A stretch of 64,000 bases of DNA from Blumeriella jaapii (Eukaryota; Ascomycota; Leotiomycetes; Helotiales; Drepanopezizaceae). The stretch is taken from assembly GCA_009599575.1 (NCBI GenBank), contig VWND01000009.1:310001-374000 (forward strand). The letters run 5' to 3'. A program made the position numbers and the translations under genes. The notes under the pieces were generated by a model. It saw only the letters and a list, made by a program, of their open reading frames with translations, ran no database searches and was not told the origin of the DNA. This document shows, in pieces, positions 10,334 through 21,933 of this stretch. Every line of letters starts with the position of its first letter. Position 1 is the first letter of the stretch.

Positions 10334-13300
10334 TCAAGCTAGACCTAACCACTTCAACGCCTTCTTCGTGTTCCGTTTCTGCCCAATCCGCTTCACCTCC
10401 GGCACGATCCGTTGATGAGACCGGCCCAGGATCATCTTGTCATACTCGTCGTCGTCGCTGTCATCCTCGCCAATATAGAAGTTGTCCCACTCCTTGTCAC
10501 CCCGCCTCTCCCTTTCGCTCGCGCTGGTCTTGGCGCTCGCGATGCTGGCTTCGTACTTGTTGATGCTGCCGCTGGTGCCGCGGATGGTAGACGCGAAGGA
10601 GTGCGAGCGAGACACGGGGGACGTGATAACGCCGGAGCCCGTGAGACGGGAGATCTTACAGCGTGAACCCGTGTAGTTTGATGCTTGGTACCCAGAGTCG
10701 CGGTTGGGGTCACAGGTGATAGGGGGCATAGGTGAAAAAGCGTGGGGGGAATGGGCGGGCGCTCGATCAAAATCGGTTTTGGTTCAGGCTCGGGGGTGTA
10801 GAAAGCAGATTTCTCCATCAAGGCTTTCCATATGTTTGACAAGAAGCTTGTTGCTTCTGAATCGGTGGCTGTGCTGGGTAGCAGGTAGTCGGCTTTGGCA
10901 AAAGAGGCAGAGCGAGCCCTTGATTGAGGCGTGGTAGGGGTGTTAACAAGGGTTGATTGGGAAGAGTACTTGATGAGGGAGGCAGAGTTGGATGCCTGAT
11001 GTTGGAACGTCTTGACCGAGTTGAGACGGGGTGGGACCTGGCGGGAGATGGTGTCGACGGAGGGGCGCCTGAAGGCAGATGTAGGCGTTCGGGGACGGGA
11101 GGATGAAGTGCTGGTGCGGGAGAGGGAAGTGGGTTCTGAGGCGAGAGAGTCCATGATGCCGGAGATCTTGAAGAGGTCGGACCCGAGGATATTGCGAAGA
11201 GCAAAGATAATTGGCAAGTCCGGAGCGTTGTAGTGGAGGATGAGCAGCCGGGTGCTGGCGTTGTTCGCGAGGAATGCTTCAATATGGGGAACTAAGAGGG
11301 CAGCAAGAACTTCAGGGTCCGAAAAAGCACCTGACGATTGCTCTGCTGTTGGGGCTTCGGAAATGTTTTGCATAACGCTGGATATCAGATACCTTGGACC
11401 TATTAGCCACCATCTTATTCTCAGAGGACAGTAAGTACCTGATATCAACCTTCCCACTTCTGTTCAAGCCATCTCTTTTTGCGCCAAGCCTTTCGATTTG
11501 TCCAGAGACTTGATAGAAGAGATCTCTTTTGACTCCTTCTTCACTGCCGAAAGCTATGATCTGGTCCACGGTCCTGCCCTCGTTGCCTATGGAAGAGTTT
11601 TCTTCATTTCTGAACACTGGCTTCCAAAACCTGTCGGCTTCAGGGGCCACGGGATAGTAATATTGTCGGTAGTTTTGATCCGGTGGGAAGTAGACGTTGA
11701 GCAGTTGTCGAAAAGAGTTCTGAACGCTGATTGCGTCGTTCATGTCAGGAGGCGAGAACTCGACAAACTTTTCCGCAATAGCCTCGTCAACTTCTTTCGT
11801 CGGGGAAAGTGGCAATATCGTAAGAGGTGAAGAAGAGGTTTCAGCTAAGGAAGAGGTCTCCGGATTTGGCGATATTTTTAAATGGGCGTTCAATGGCCAC
11901 GGTCGTTTGATGTCCGATGGGTAGCTCGGATAAGTGTTATCATTGACAGAAAAAGGGTCGTACTCTTGCTGCGATAAGTCGTAGCCAATTTTGACAGACA
12001 TTGAAGTCATGTACGAAGTTGGACGAACTTCCGGCTGGGCATCCGATTCCACCTGCGGCTCATTCGAGATTGACATTGCTTTCACCGAAGACTCGTAATT
12101 ATCGCCCTCAGCAGTAAGTAAAGTGAATGCGGGTGACTTGGGCACCGCAGGGACCAGCGACGATGCTAAGTAGCTACCTGTCTTATATGATTGCACAACT
12201 GAATCAAAGATCTCGTCAGAAGCATCATCTGTGAAGTGAATGACCATGTCTTCGACAAGCTCGAACACCGGCACAAAAGAAATTTCTTCCGACTTCTTGC
12301 AAGGAGCTTCTTCAGCGTCCGTACCCTGGTGCACGTAGGTAGCATGGTCAGCCATCTCCGTCTCCGGACCCGAAGATTGATAAGACGTCGTCACCCTTGG
12401 CGTGATTGGTGACTTTCTGATGGTCGTGTCTGAAAACTTCCCAACGGCCGCCTGGGGAAGAGTCGGAAAACGCCCTCTCTCTTTCAGTCCCATCAGCGAT
12501 GGGGCAGCGGAGTGGGGCCTTTCCCTCAAATGATATTGCGATTTTGTCTGCTTAAGGGATTGTGCCCGGGGCTTACTCGGATCCAGCCAAAAAGGGCGAA
12601 AACCATCGATGGATTGTGGGTTCTGGAAAGTCGTTGGTCGTGCTGTCTGTGGGACCTCCACCAGATATGCCTCACCATACATGGCAGAGGTCGTTCGGCT
12701 CATAGGCAATGACGAGATTGAGCCCGCAGGAGATCTTTTGGCGGTGTAGAATTCTTCCTCGGCGTATCGGTATCTTCTACTTGACTAGATGATTCTTGAA
12801 CACTTTGACCAGGCATTTTGCCGTCGTCTAGTGAAAGTCCAGAAGTGCTCCGTCGATCCACAGGGCTTGCTTTGCGGCGGCTTGGTATGGTTAACACAGT
12901 CTCCACGATCGGGGAATCGCCATCGGCCATGGAGGCATCCATGTTGAGATTGGAGCTTGAAGCTCTATTTTGTGCTACCGCGCCGAGTCTCAGGCTCAGG
13001 GGAGGACTCGGTAAACGTGAGGGTGAACGATGTAAGGCAAAGCTGGTCGAAGAAGGTGTTTGGGGAAAATTCGCCTCCATCACATACGACCTGGAGCCGG
13101 TGGCTTCGGGGGCCTCCTTGGGTTCGCTGTCTTGGCCGTTACCAATTTCTTTATTGACCTGAATGTCGATAGCCTCCACCACGTTTGTTTTCATCAAGCC
13201 AGCCACACCGTCCTTGACCAGTTCGTTGAAGATGACTTCCGCTGCCGAGGCATCTCCACTCGTAATGTTCTGAGAAATCTTTGTGATACATGTTGCTCGA

Positions 13301-13894
13301 GCGCTGACACTGCCATGAACAGCCAAAACCAGCCTCGGCTGTGTAGAGGACGCGGATTCCAAGAACGAGCGCGCTTTTTCTAAGCGCAAGGAAAACGCCG
13401 TTTGGAGAGATTGGACGAATGTGCGAGCGTTGAACGTATCATCTTCGACTGCTGTAGTTTGCGACTCGAACAAATCGGGTAGGATTAGGATTTTCTGTGA
13501 AGGCGGAAGTAGTCTGAGTTGTGTCGATATGACGTTGGTGTCACCCTCCAGGGCGATGAAGTGCCCATTCTTTTTCGTTCCCTCCATCTCGGTGGTCGAC
13601 ATGTTGAAATCGGGAAGTAAGGAAGCTACGAAAGCACAGATATCGCATGCGACGTGGGCGACGTGAAGACCCAGCGCCCGCGAATAGAGCCTATCGGGCA
13701 ATGGCAACGTTTCTGGGCATGAAAGTGTAATAAGAGCACACTGTTCTGAACAACCATAAGCTCACAGGTATGGAGGTGTAGATTGAACTCAGAGTCATGA
13801 GCCTTGGTGGCCGCCGAGGGGAAGAGGAAATAGAGATGACTGTGAAATGGAGAAGAGAGGTTGATCTCTCGAGACCATCTTCGTCTGACGCCAT
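10334..13894 (-). CDS. Long conserved fungal protein of unknown function; reading frame interrupted
   Basis: Coding sequence is clear from about 13709 down to the TAG at 10334, about 1,100 residues, Ser/Pro/Thr-rich and largely disordered. A single clean intron lies at 11378-11438 (donor GTACTT); an in-frame alternative acceptor would add five residues. The N-terminal third has a compact segment (LYSRALGLHVAHVACDICAF, later ILILPDLF). The C-terminus is highly charged (NFYIGEDDSDDDEYDKMILG, then NTKKALKWLGLA). Two breaks need one extra base each: at 12761-12762 (TDTP to EEEFYTAK) and in or near the G run 10744-10749 (PPIPP to SPMPPI ... DSGYQASNY). The first exon is unresolved: an ATG at 13894 gives MASDEDGLERS, but joining it to the main frame needs an intron plus another one-base change. 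I recognise no named domain. It may be an intact gene with sequence errors or a decaying one. Confidence 0.7.
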
Positions 13895-15869
13895 TTCCTT
13901 ACGAGGGTCGCCCCCCTGCTGTCTGATTCCGGCTCCATCACGGTATAAGATAGGTTAAACACTGTAGATCTTGGTACCGTGCTGGCAGATCTATTTTGAA
14001 GATACGCGCCAATGAAGATGGCTTCCGCCACCGCCGTACGGTCAGGTCTCGGTAGCTATCAAGCTTCCGATCTGAGTCAAGCAAGGTAGACTGTGAATCA
14101 TAATCGAACAATTGGGAGCTGTGACCAGAGGGACTGCGACTCTCGTTCTTAAGACACTTTGAGTGCTGTGAATGTTCACACAGATAAGACATTCTTCCAT
14201 CCATTGAACATCCTGGTCGTTAAAACCCTCAAAAAGCATATCTGCAGTAGTCGTGGCTTTAGTGACTGTAAGCGGCTGACGCAGGAAAATAGGCTTTTGT
14301 GAACGTGGTTTAAGCTCTTGGTCTGGTTCATAAACGCTGGTGAAAATCCTGGCAAAGATTTTGATGGAGCAACTTCAGGGGCAGAAGGACCGGGGTCGCG
14401 GAGAATTTGAGAAACCGACAATACCAGCTCTCAATCTCGAGGACTTTCAGGCACGTTCGGGAATGATGGTTTTTTCTCTCTTAACTTTGTCGAATGTCTG
14501 AGAGTATCCCGGGCGGATAAGGCGCTGTGGATAGGTCGGATCGGGTGTTTCCACTCTGCATATGGCTATGCACAACGATCTTCTTAATCCCATCCGTGCC
14601 CCTTTCTGCCGACAGCCCAGGCTTTGTGCCGTTGCTGTGGAAGAGCGAGCGAGCTGGAGATTCTGCAAGCGGCCAAAGTTAGTGAGTGGCAAGCACTTTT
14701 TTGCCCCAAGCCAACGATGCCCAATCAAGGGCATTTACGAGATGCTTCGCCGTAGCGGGTGCTCGCTACCGTTTCACGACGATCAAAGCTTGAGAGCCGT
14801 TTGTTTGTACGAAGTGTTTGTGCGAAGTGTTTGTACACCTGACTCGAGGTCGATCGTATGGATTCTTGTCCATGGCTTGCGCGGGAAACCACAACTTGCT
14901 CTTGGCTCAGACGGAAGCGAGCATATACGATGTAGTGCCAGAGGATTTTGCCATGGGAATCTGCATGAGGACAAGAAAATGTTGGGCCAAGGTGATAACT
15001 CAGTAAATCATTTCCCCTAGGCACCGCCGGTAGATGTAATGCGAGTTTTTGGAAGACCGACAAAAGAGAATAACGATTCGGAGATGCATCATCAAAATGC
15101 CTTCAAATCGGTTTCTTCATGCTGCTTTTCCTTCACCCAGCAGTAGGCACAGTAGTGGGTGGGCATCGGCTAAGTATGTTGAAGGCGTAGTCAGTACTAC
15201 AGTGGAACGACCCGTCGCATTACTAGCCATTTCTGTTGTAGTCAGGGACAATATAAAAATTACCGAGAGCCATATGTAAGCCTTCAGCTACATGGCATGG
15301 AGGTCTGGCCTACACTCAATGTCTGTTGTGTGCAACATACCAGGCACCTTTGAACTATGACTCGAACTCCGCATCACCCACAATTACATTTGTAGATCAG
15401 AGCCATGGTAAACGTGCACTGGAGCCACATCTTCGAAGTTTTTCGGGCTTTCGAGTCCGTGGAGGGTTTGCCATCGAAGGGCCATCGAATGGCATCGATC
15501 TTTGAGTGAATAAAAACAAATGCCTCGTTTATCGTACGGCTAACTGCGGAAGCCATCCAAGGTTCAGCACGGGTTCCGACTTTTGTGACCCGACTCATCA
15601 AAATTCCGAGATCAGCCAGGCCTGAATGAAGCTTCCATTGATTTGGCCAGAAGTTCTAGAGCGACTCGTCATAACGAGGTAAGGACCGAGCTCGTTGATG
15701 AAGAGGCCGAGGTTTCCGCTAGGGAATTAATAACAGCCGGTTCACCTCTCTCTTTTCTCGGGGCTTAGCGTCGCCACCAAATCAGCAACTACGGGGGACT
15801 GAGCAAAAGGCGGAAAGGTGCGTCGAAGAAACCAACCGTGATGATGGGATTTTTACCACGCGGCATGTC
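13895..15869. other. Intergenic, no gene recognised
   Basis: The frames here are short and do not join into a protein I recognise. The segment nearest 13895-14040 keeps an open minus frame and may contain leader or first-exon sequence of the preceding gene. A short direct repeat of GAAGTGTTTGT lies at about 14811-14833. Confidence 0.4.
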
Positions 15870-17171
15870 TCATTCATCGTCGGGGTCCATCAATTCGGCT
15901 AGCTCGGCTTCCTCTTCTGCGGTAAGAAGGCCTGCTTTTGGCGCGACCATCTCTTCTTCTTCCTGCGTCGGGCCGTTGGACTTTTCCGCTGCTTCCTTTC
16001 TCGCTATCTCCAAGCCTTCCTTGCTTAGTGCCCAAGTGCGTATGGTACCGTCAATACTGACACTCACCACCTCTCCCTCTCCTTGCAGAACAACCAAGCC
16101 TGTCACCTCTTGATAGTGGCCGTCGTAGGTATGCCATAGCTTCCCGGTGGCGCGATTCCAGACTTTGACATCCTCGTTTCGACCGGTAGTTATGACCCAG
16201 TCCCCCGTCACGGCCACATCACGCACGTAATCTCCGTGTTCATAACTTTCTTCTGTAACCCATTTTTTTGCCCTGGAAAGGCACTTGGCGAAGCCATCCG
16301 CGCTTGCCGTCCAGAGATCGGAATCTTCTTCATCGTCCAAGAAAAGCAACTTATAAACACTCGTTTCGTGCTCCAAGATGGTGGTGCTGGAGGGTACGAT
16401 TCCCGACGTGGTCTCTTCTGTAGGGCTCATGATCTGCTCTGCAGAAAGACTGATACGCCACCGCCGAATATGGGGGTCGCTGCCTGAAGAGACGAGTACA
16501 ATCTCAGATGACGAGGATTCTTCTGGATCGATGGCTAGATCTTGTACAGCCATCATGGTATCTGACTGGTCTCGGAGTGTGTGCAGACGCTCGGCGGTGG
16601 CTGCATCCCAGACAATGATCTTCTTGTCTGCACCGCCGGATATGAGGATCTGGAGGATATGAGTCAGTGCTCGTTCAAGGTATCGCCGAGAGGTACTTGC
16701 GTCCTTTCCGTCTAGCTGGACGCATAGTACAGCCTTCACAAAATCGGAGTGCCCCTTGTACTTTTTCCCTACAGTACCCGTCTCTCTGCCCCAGCTCCAA
16801 ATATCTTTGTCCCAGCATCCGCCAAATACCAGAGAACCACTTGGGCCACCAATAGCCACCGACGTGATAGGAGCAGTCGGTCCTCTGAATACGGTCTTCG
16901 CGTCTCGAGTCTAGCTCTTGTTAGTGACGATCACCGGTGCAAGACGTGAGAGCCTCGGACGTACTTCTATATTGACTCTGCGTACACATCCAGTACTTTC
17001 TGCTATGTAGATGCATTTAGACGAAAATGGGTCGGGGATGCACCGTACGATCTTCGACGGGAGGACGATGGGGTTTCCGTTCTTGTTTCCAGACTTCGCG
17101 GCTCTTCTAGCCCGAATCGATTCCGAAGCATCGCTCTGGAAGAAATGCCCTGGATCGGTTGATCGCGACAT
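15870..17171 (-). CDS. WD40-repeat protein
   Basis: Exons 16965-17171, 16701-16910 and 15870-16649 give 398 aa. Intron 1 is GT-AG (54 nt, CTAAC branch site). Intron 2 (16650-16700, 51 nt) has a GC donor (GCAAGT) and a CTGAC branch site; it has no stop and is a multiple of three, so retention would add 17 residues. Propeller blades are visible as CWDKDIWSW, GGADKKIIVWD, HIRRWRI, ASADGFAKCL, NEDVKVWNRATG and SIDGTIRTW, each preceded by the expected hydrophobic/GH spacing. The tail is acidic (EEEAELAELMDPDDE). WD40 propellers are protein-interaction scaffolds; partner and compartment cannot be inferred. The start MSRSTDPGHF is preferred over an ATG 51 nt upstream because the conserved-looking sequence begins there. 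It is divergent from CTF4 with only 238 bp between starts. Confidence 0.9.
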
Positions 17172-17409
17172 AATCGGAAAGGCGTTGTAGAATCGAGGGG
17201 TTGGAAGGACAGGAATGCCCACAGGTCAACAAGAAGTTTTTGGTCAGCGTCAGCCTCGTGTGGTGGGCTACAGCCGAGTGAAAGTCGCGCTACCACCAGA
17301 CAACAGGGGTTCGCGTAAAGTGGAAAAGGAGCGCGTCTCCAGATTTGTTCTCCTCGATAGCGACGAACTTGCACATCATCCTTCTCAAACGCCATCGCAA
17401 ATCTCCACG
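17172..17409. promoter_or_regulatory. Short divergent promoter WD40 gene / CTF4
   Basis: Only 238 bp separate the two start codons, so the upstream elements of the two genes must overlap. No TATA box is evident. Both products are WD40 proteins, which may be coincidence. Confidence 0.55.
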
Positions 17410-20040
17410 ATGGTGATAACTACCCAGATACGCACGCGAGGCAGACCGGCGCATACCAGAGGCTCAACATTTCTCTCCTACACGCCAGATGGAAGCAAGT
17501 TGATCACTGTCGGCTCGAACAACACCACGCGTGTATATAAGACTGGATCTGATGGAGAGCCCACAAACATCGACGACTGTCCCGAGCAGAATACTGGAGT
17601 TGCCTCCACTGTAAAATTCCCGTGGAACGTGAAATTCGCTTGCTAATTGCTGTCCATAGAACGACTTCTTCGTTGTTGGTTCCGAAGATGGAAATCTCAG
17701 CCGATTCTCCTTGGAGACCATGTCTTACGAAAAATACTTGACGCGATGCTCTCTCCCCATCCGGGACGTCACGCTGTCACCTGATGGCCAGTGGTGTGCT
17801 GTATCCAGCGACGAGTTGATCGTCAAGATCATCAAGACGGACGAAACAAGCTCGGTCATGACCCTGAGAGAACAGCCGAAGCCCGTCAAACATCTATCCT
17901 TCGATCCTACAGGGAAATACATAACCCTATCATGCACCGATGGAATAGTCTACGTCTACTCTCTTGGGGATGACACGCCAGAACTTATTCGAAAGGTCGA
18001 CGGCTTGATTCGGATCGTGGAGACAGAGGACGAGGTATCTACCAAAGTCGTGTGGCACCCAGATGGCAGGACATTCGCAGCTCCAACAGCAACGAGAGAT
18101 ATACAGGTGATGTCTCGAGGCGACTGGGAGAATCAGCGGGCATTCACGAATGGCCACAATGGAGACATTACGGCATTGGCCTGGTCACCCAACGGAGCGA
18201 TGTTGGTCTCTGCGGGCAAAGACAGAAAGGTGGTTCTTTGGGAGACGAAGACCCAGAAGCCGATTGCAACCTACGACTATGCCAATGTTATGGACCTAGC
18301 ATGGCATCCTACCAAGAACCTTCTCTCTTTCACCAACACGGACGGAGAGGTGTACATTTACAGTGATTTTGTTCCTGCAGAACATGCCAACTTGGTTCGA
18401 TTGCCGCTTCAGCCATCCCCGTTCATTCATGATCCTCTCTCTGAGATATCGGCCAATTCTCGACGACCATTGGCCAATGTACCGAAAGATATCCCGAACC
18501 GCGGTATTCGAAGGGGCACACCTGATAGCCTTGATGAGATACTTGGATCAGATGTCATGGGCGACGAAGACGATTTCGTCGTTGATGATGACGGAGCCGG
18601 ATACGCCCTAGGGCTGAATGCAAATGGGAAGAGGCCCAATAGAGACGTCAATGCTTTGAAATCTACAAGCAAAAGGCGCACTCCGGCTTGGAACTGGGAG
18701 CCGGAATACCATGACTCTTTCCAACCGGGATCGACACCTTGGCGTGGAAACCGAAAATATCTTTGTCTAAATCTCATAGGCTTCGTCTGGACTGTGGACC
18801 AAGATACTCACAATACTGTGACTGTGGAGTTCTACGACCACGAGTATCATCGAGACTTTCATTTCACTGACACATTCTTGTATGACAAGGCTTGTCTGAA
18901 TGACCATGGTACCCTGTTCACGTGCCCAGCTCATGATGATACGCCAGCAACCATTTTCTATCGACCACACGAGACATGGACAGCCCGAGCGGATTGGCGC
19001 ACTCCTTTACCTAAGGGCGAAGACGTAACGTCCATCTCATTGAGCGATTCTTTCGTCACAGTCACTACCACCGCCAATTATGTCCGCGTCTACACGCTGT
19101 TTGGTATTCCCTTCAGAGTTTATCGACTCAAGAGCAGCCCGGCAGTCACTTGCGCAAGCTGGCGAGATTATGTCCTGACCCTTGGGAACGGCCCAATTGG
19201 TGCCAGTGGCCATGCTAGCCTACTCTACACCATTCAGAACATCAAGAGAGATGAGATTTGTCAAAGCGAAGACGTCGTAGCTCTTCCAGAAGGAGAAAAA
19301 CTCAAAAGCGTTTTCTTCTCTGACAATGGGGTACGCACGATGCCACTATTTCTCGCAAGGCGTCGCTAATCCATGACCAGGACCCTTGCATCTATGACTC
19401 GACCGGGACCTTGCTGACTCTACTGCATTGGCGAGAGCCATCACAAGCAGTGTGGGTGCCTCTTCTAGACACCAAGTTGCTCTCACGCCTGGCGTCAGGC
19501 CGGAAAACAGAGACCTACTTCCCAGTGGCCGTCGCCGACCACAAGTTCCACTGCATCATCCTCAAAGGAGGCGATGAATACCCTTACTTCCCGCGGCCGC
19601 TGCTTTCCGAATTCGATTTCGCGATTCCACTCTCCTCCAAATCACCAGCCGACGGCGGGGACGGCGACATGGAAGTCGAAGAGATCGAAGGCGACGAGCT
19701 GAAGAAGCTGGAAGGGGCTTTTGTCCTCCAGAGCCTCTTGACCGCCCAGCAGCAGGATCTCGTTAGCAACACCAAAGCCACGCACACGCAGCGCACGGCA
19801 CTTGCGCAGATGGAGTTGGAGATTGACAAGACGCTGCTGCAGATGATGGCCGTTGAGTGCAGAGAGGGCGAGGAGAGGGGCATGCGAGCCCTAGAGATGG
19901 TCTCGTTGTTGAAGGATAGGACGGGACGGATGATCGAGGCTGCTGGGAAGGTCGCCGAGCGCTACGAGAGACACGTCTTGGGCGAGAAGATCAGAGAGAT
20001 TGGCGAGACGAGGTTGCTGCGTGACCCGGGCGAGGAATGA
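17410..20040 (+). CDS. CTF4: DNA polymerase alpha-binding replisome protein Ctf4/Mcl1 (WDHD1 family)
   Basis: Exons 17410-17610, 17660-19330 and 19381-20040 give 843 aa, all junctions in phase. Ctf4/Mcl1 is a trimeric hub that links the CMG helicase (via GINS) to DNA polymerase alpha and supports sister-chromatid cohesion. The N-terminal half is a WD40 propeller (HNGDITALAWSPNGAMLVSAG, WETKTQKPIATYD and similar, residues about 10-300). A low-complexity acidic linker follows (GDEDDFVVDDDG). From about residue 420 comes the SepB/Ctf4 middle domain (FQPGSTPWRGNRKYLCLN, VEFYDHEYHRDFHF, LSRLASGRKTETYFPVAV). The C-terminus is an alpha-helical bundle ending RLLRDPGEE. No HMG box is present, as expected in fungi as opposed to animal WDHD1. 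Length is normal for ascomycetes and no frame problem is seen. Confidence 0.96.
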
Positions 20041-21933
20041 CCGGGCGCTTTGGGAATCGAGACCAGGGTGGCGTTGGGTGTAACCTTTCAGGCCCAGGAT
20101 GCGACAGCTGGAGCCGACTACTCCCACTTCCAACCCGACCTCCTACCAATTCATGTGTTTTCGTTTCCATGCATCGAGCGCAGCCACATCTCATGCGCTC
20201 GCGGTACTAAGGGACATGCATCCTACTGTGATCTCGGTGCCTAGCGTCGTAAACACTACCACCGCCCTCCTCTGCGACATCACAGACAGACAGCCTTACG
20301 ATCGTGACAGCATACCTAGGCAAGATCGCCAGCCACCTACCGTACCCATCTACTGTAGCTCCCCTCCCCTCCCCTCCCCCCCTCAAAATCCCCAAGCGCC
20401 CTTCATTGTGATTAGCGTCCCCGCGATACGTACAGTGCAGTACCGTACCGTAGAGGTACGTACAGTAGAAAGACGCTCGTCGACGTCCAGCCCAGCCACA
20501 ACCGTCATGATGCGCGCCCTCCTCGGGCCCTTGTCGTAGCGGCAGCGCCTCCAACGACCGCGCGCCAAACCCTCGTCGCCATCGCCATCGCCATCGCCAT
20601 CGCAACCGAGGATTCGCTTCTCGGGAGAGACACACAGCGCAGCACGCACGCACGCACGCATGTACAGTACAGCACAGAACAGTACAGTACAGGACTGTAC
20701 ATCCAGGCTGTGCGAGACGCGCGAGAGAGAGAGAGAGATGTGTGTGTGTGTGAAAGGAGGGCTCTTTCCATCGTCGAGCTTTTTTCGCCCCTCTCTCTCT
20801 CTCCTTCTACTTCTACAGTACTGCTGCTGTGCCTGTTGTTGCGCCCGCTCCCCACGGCTATCGATCAGAGAGAGGTAGGTGTCTTGCGATAAACCGGCCC
20901 GAGTCCGAGACGGTGTTCCACAGCGCCGCGCGCGGGACCAGGCACCATCGGTGGGAGGAGAAAGGCTTGCTGCGAGTCTGGCTATGTGTGGGTTGCTTGC
21001 TGTTCGCGGCTGAATGCCCGATGAATGCCTGGGTGGCTTTTTGGGGGATTGAGTAGTGTGTGTATATGTGTGTGTTTTTGTCGAGGTAAAGGCGACGGTC
21101 GAGCTTGAGCTGTTGTGATGTGATTTTTCCGTGCCGTCATTTGGCTGTTGTTGCTGTTGTTGCTGTCATTGTTGTTGTTTACTTTCGCTTCGGCGGCGAG
21201 TGGTTTTGGGCTGCAGCCTGGAACTCGTATGTAGAGGGCCAGATCCGCTCCGTGCCTGCCTGTACAGGACAGGACAGGACAGTACCGTACACGCCCTCGC
21301 TTATCTCGCAAGCGAGCAAATCTCCCCTGGGACGGCGACGAGCGGTGCACCACTCCGGCGTACGAGTCGGAGTCGGGGATGAAACACACATCCATGCATC
21401 CCAGAGCCGAGATCAGATGTGTGGTGGGAGGCCACGAACGCCGAGCCCACCCACACACATACTACTGTTGGTTTCGAGGGGCAGGCAGGCAGGCAGGCAG
21501 GCAGGCCCCATGCGTGAGCGGCCGTGGGATTGCTGCCGGGGGAGCAGACGGCGGCGACGACTGGTAAGCCAAGCCGGGTTTGCGTGACTTCTGTCGTTGA
21601 GAAGATAACGATGCAAGGACATTCGATAATGCAAAGAAAGAGATAACAAGTCAATTAATTGCGTGACAAGATGTTAGTCCCAGCTTCCTTCGAAGCTTTA
21701 CCATAGCAGGTCTCGCAAGTGAGCGGTTCCACCTGTGTCCCATCTATGGTTTGATGAAAGCTATTCAATTCCTAAAGTTCTATGTACGCGAAAATAAACA
21801 CAACCTCTTCCGAAAGCGTAAGAGCGAGTCAAAAGTATACAGGCTCGCTTGAGGGTAGGATTTGGAACTTACATCCCCAAAAAACCCGAAACCAACCACA
21901 CACTTACGCTATCAGTTCCGCCCCTCAGCCATC
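20041..21933. other. Convergent intergenic region, simple-sequence rich
   Basis: Lies between the 3' ends of CTF4 and the GH128 gene. It contains GTACAGTAC-type palindromic words (about 20411-20470, 20660-20705 and 21270-21292), a (CATCGC)n run near 20578-20602, GA and GT runs, and (GGCA)n at about 21480-21506. No gene is recognised. Confidence 0.5.
21480..21506. repeat. (GGCA)n microsatellite
   Basis: About six GGCA units in a row. The same tetranucleotide recurs at about 61011-61034. Confidence 0.85.

Noticed and set aside
14562..15063. Opposing ORFs of 112-152 codons
   Set aside because: Both strands open over the same segment, no recognisable motif and no coherent exon structure.
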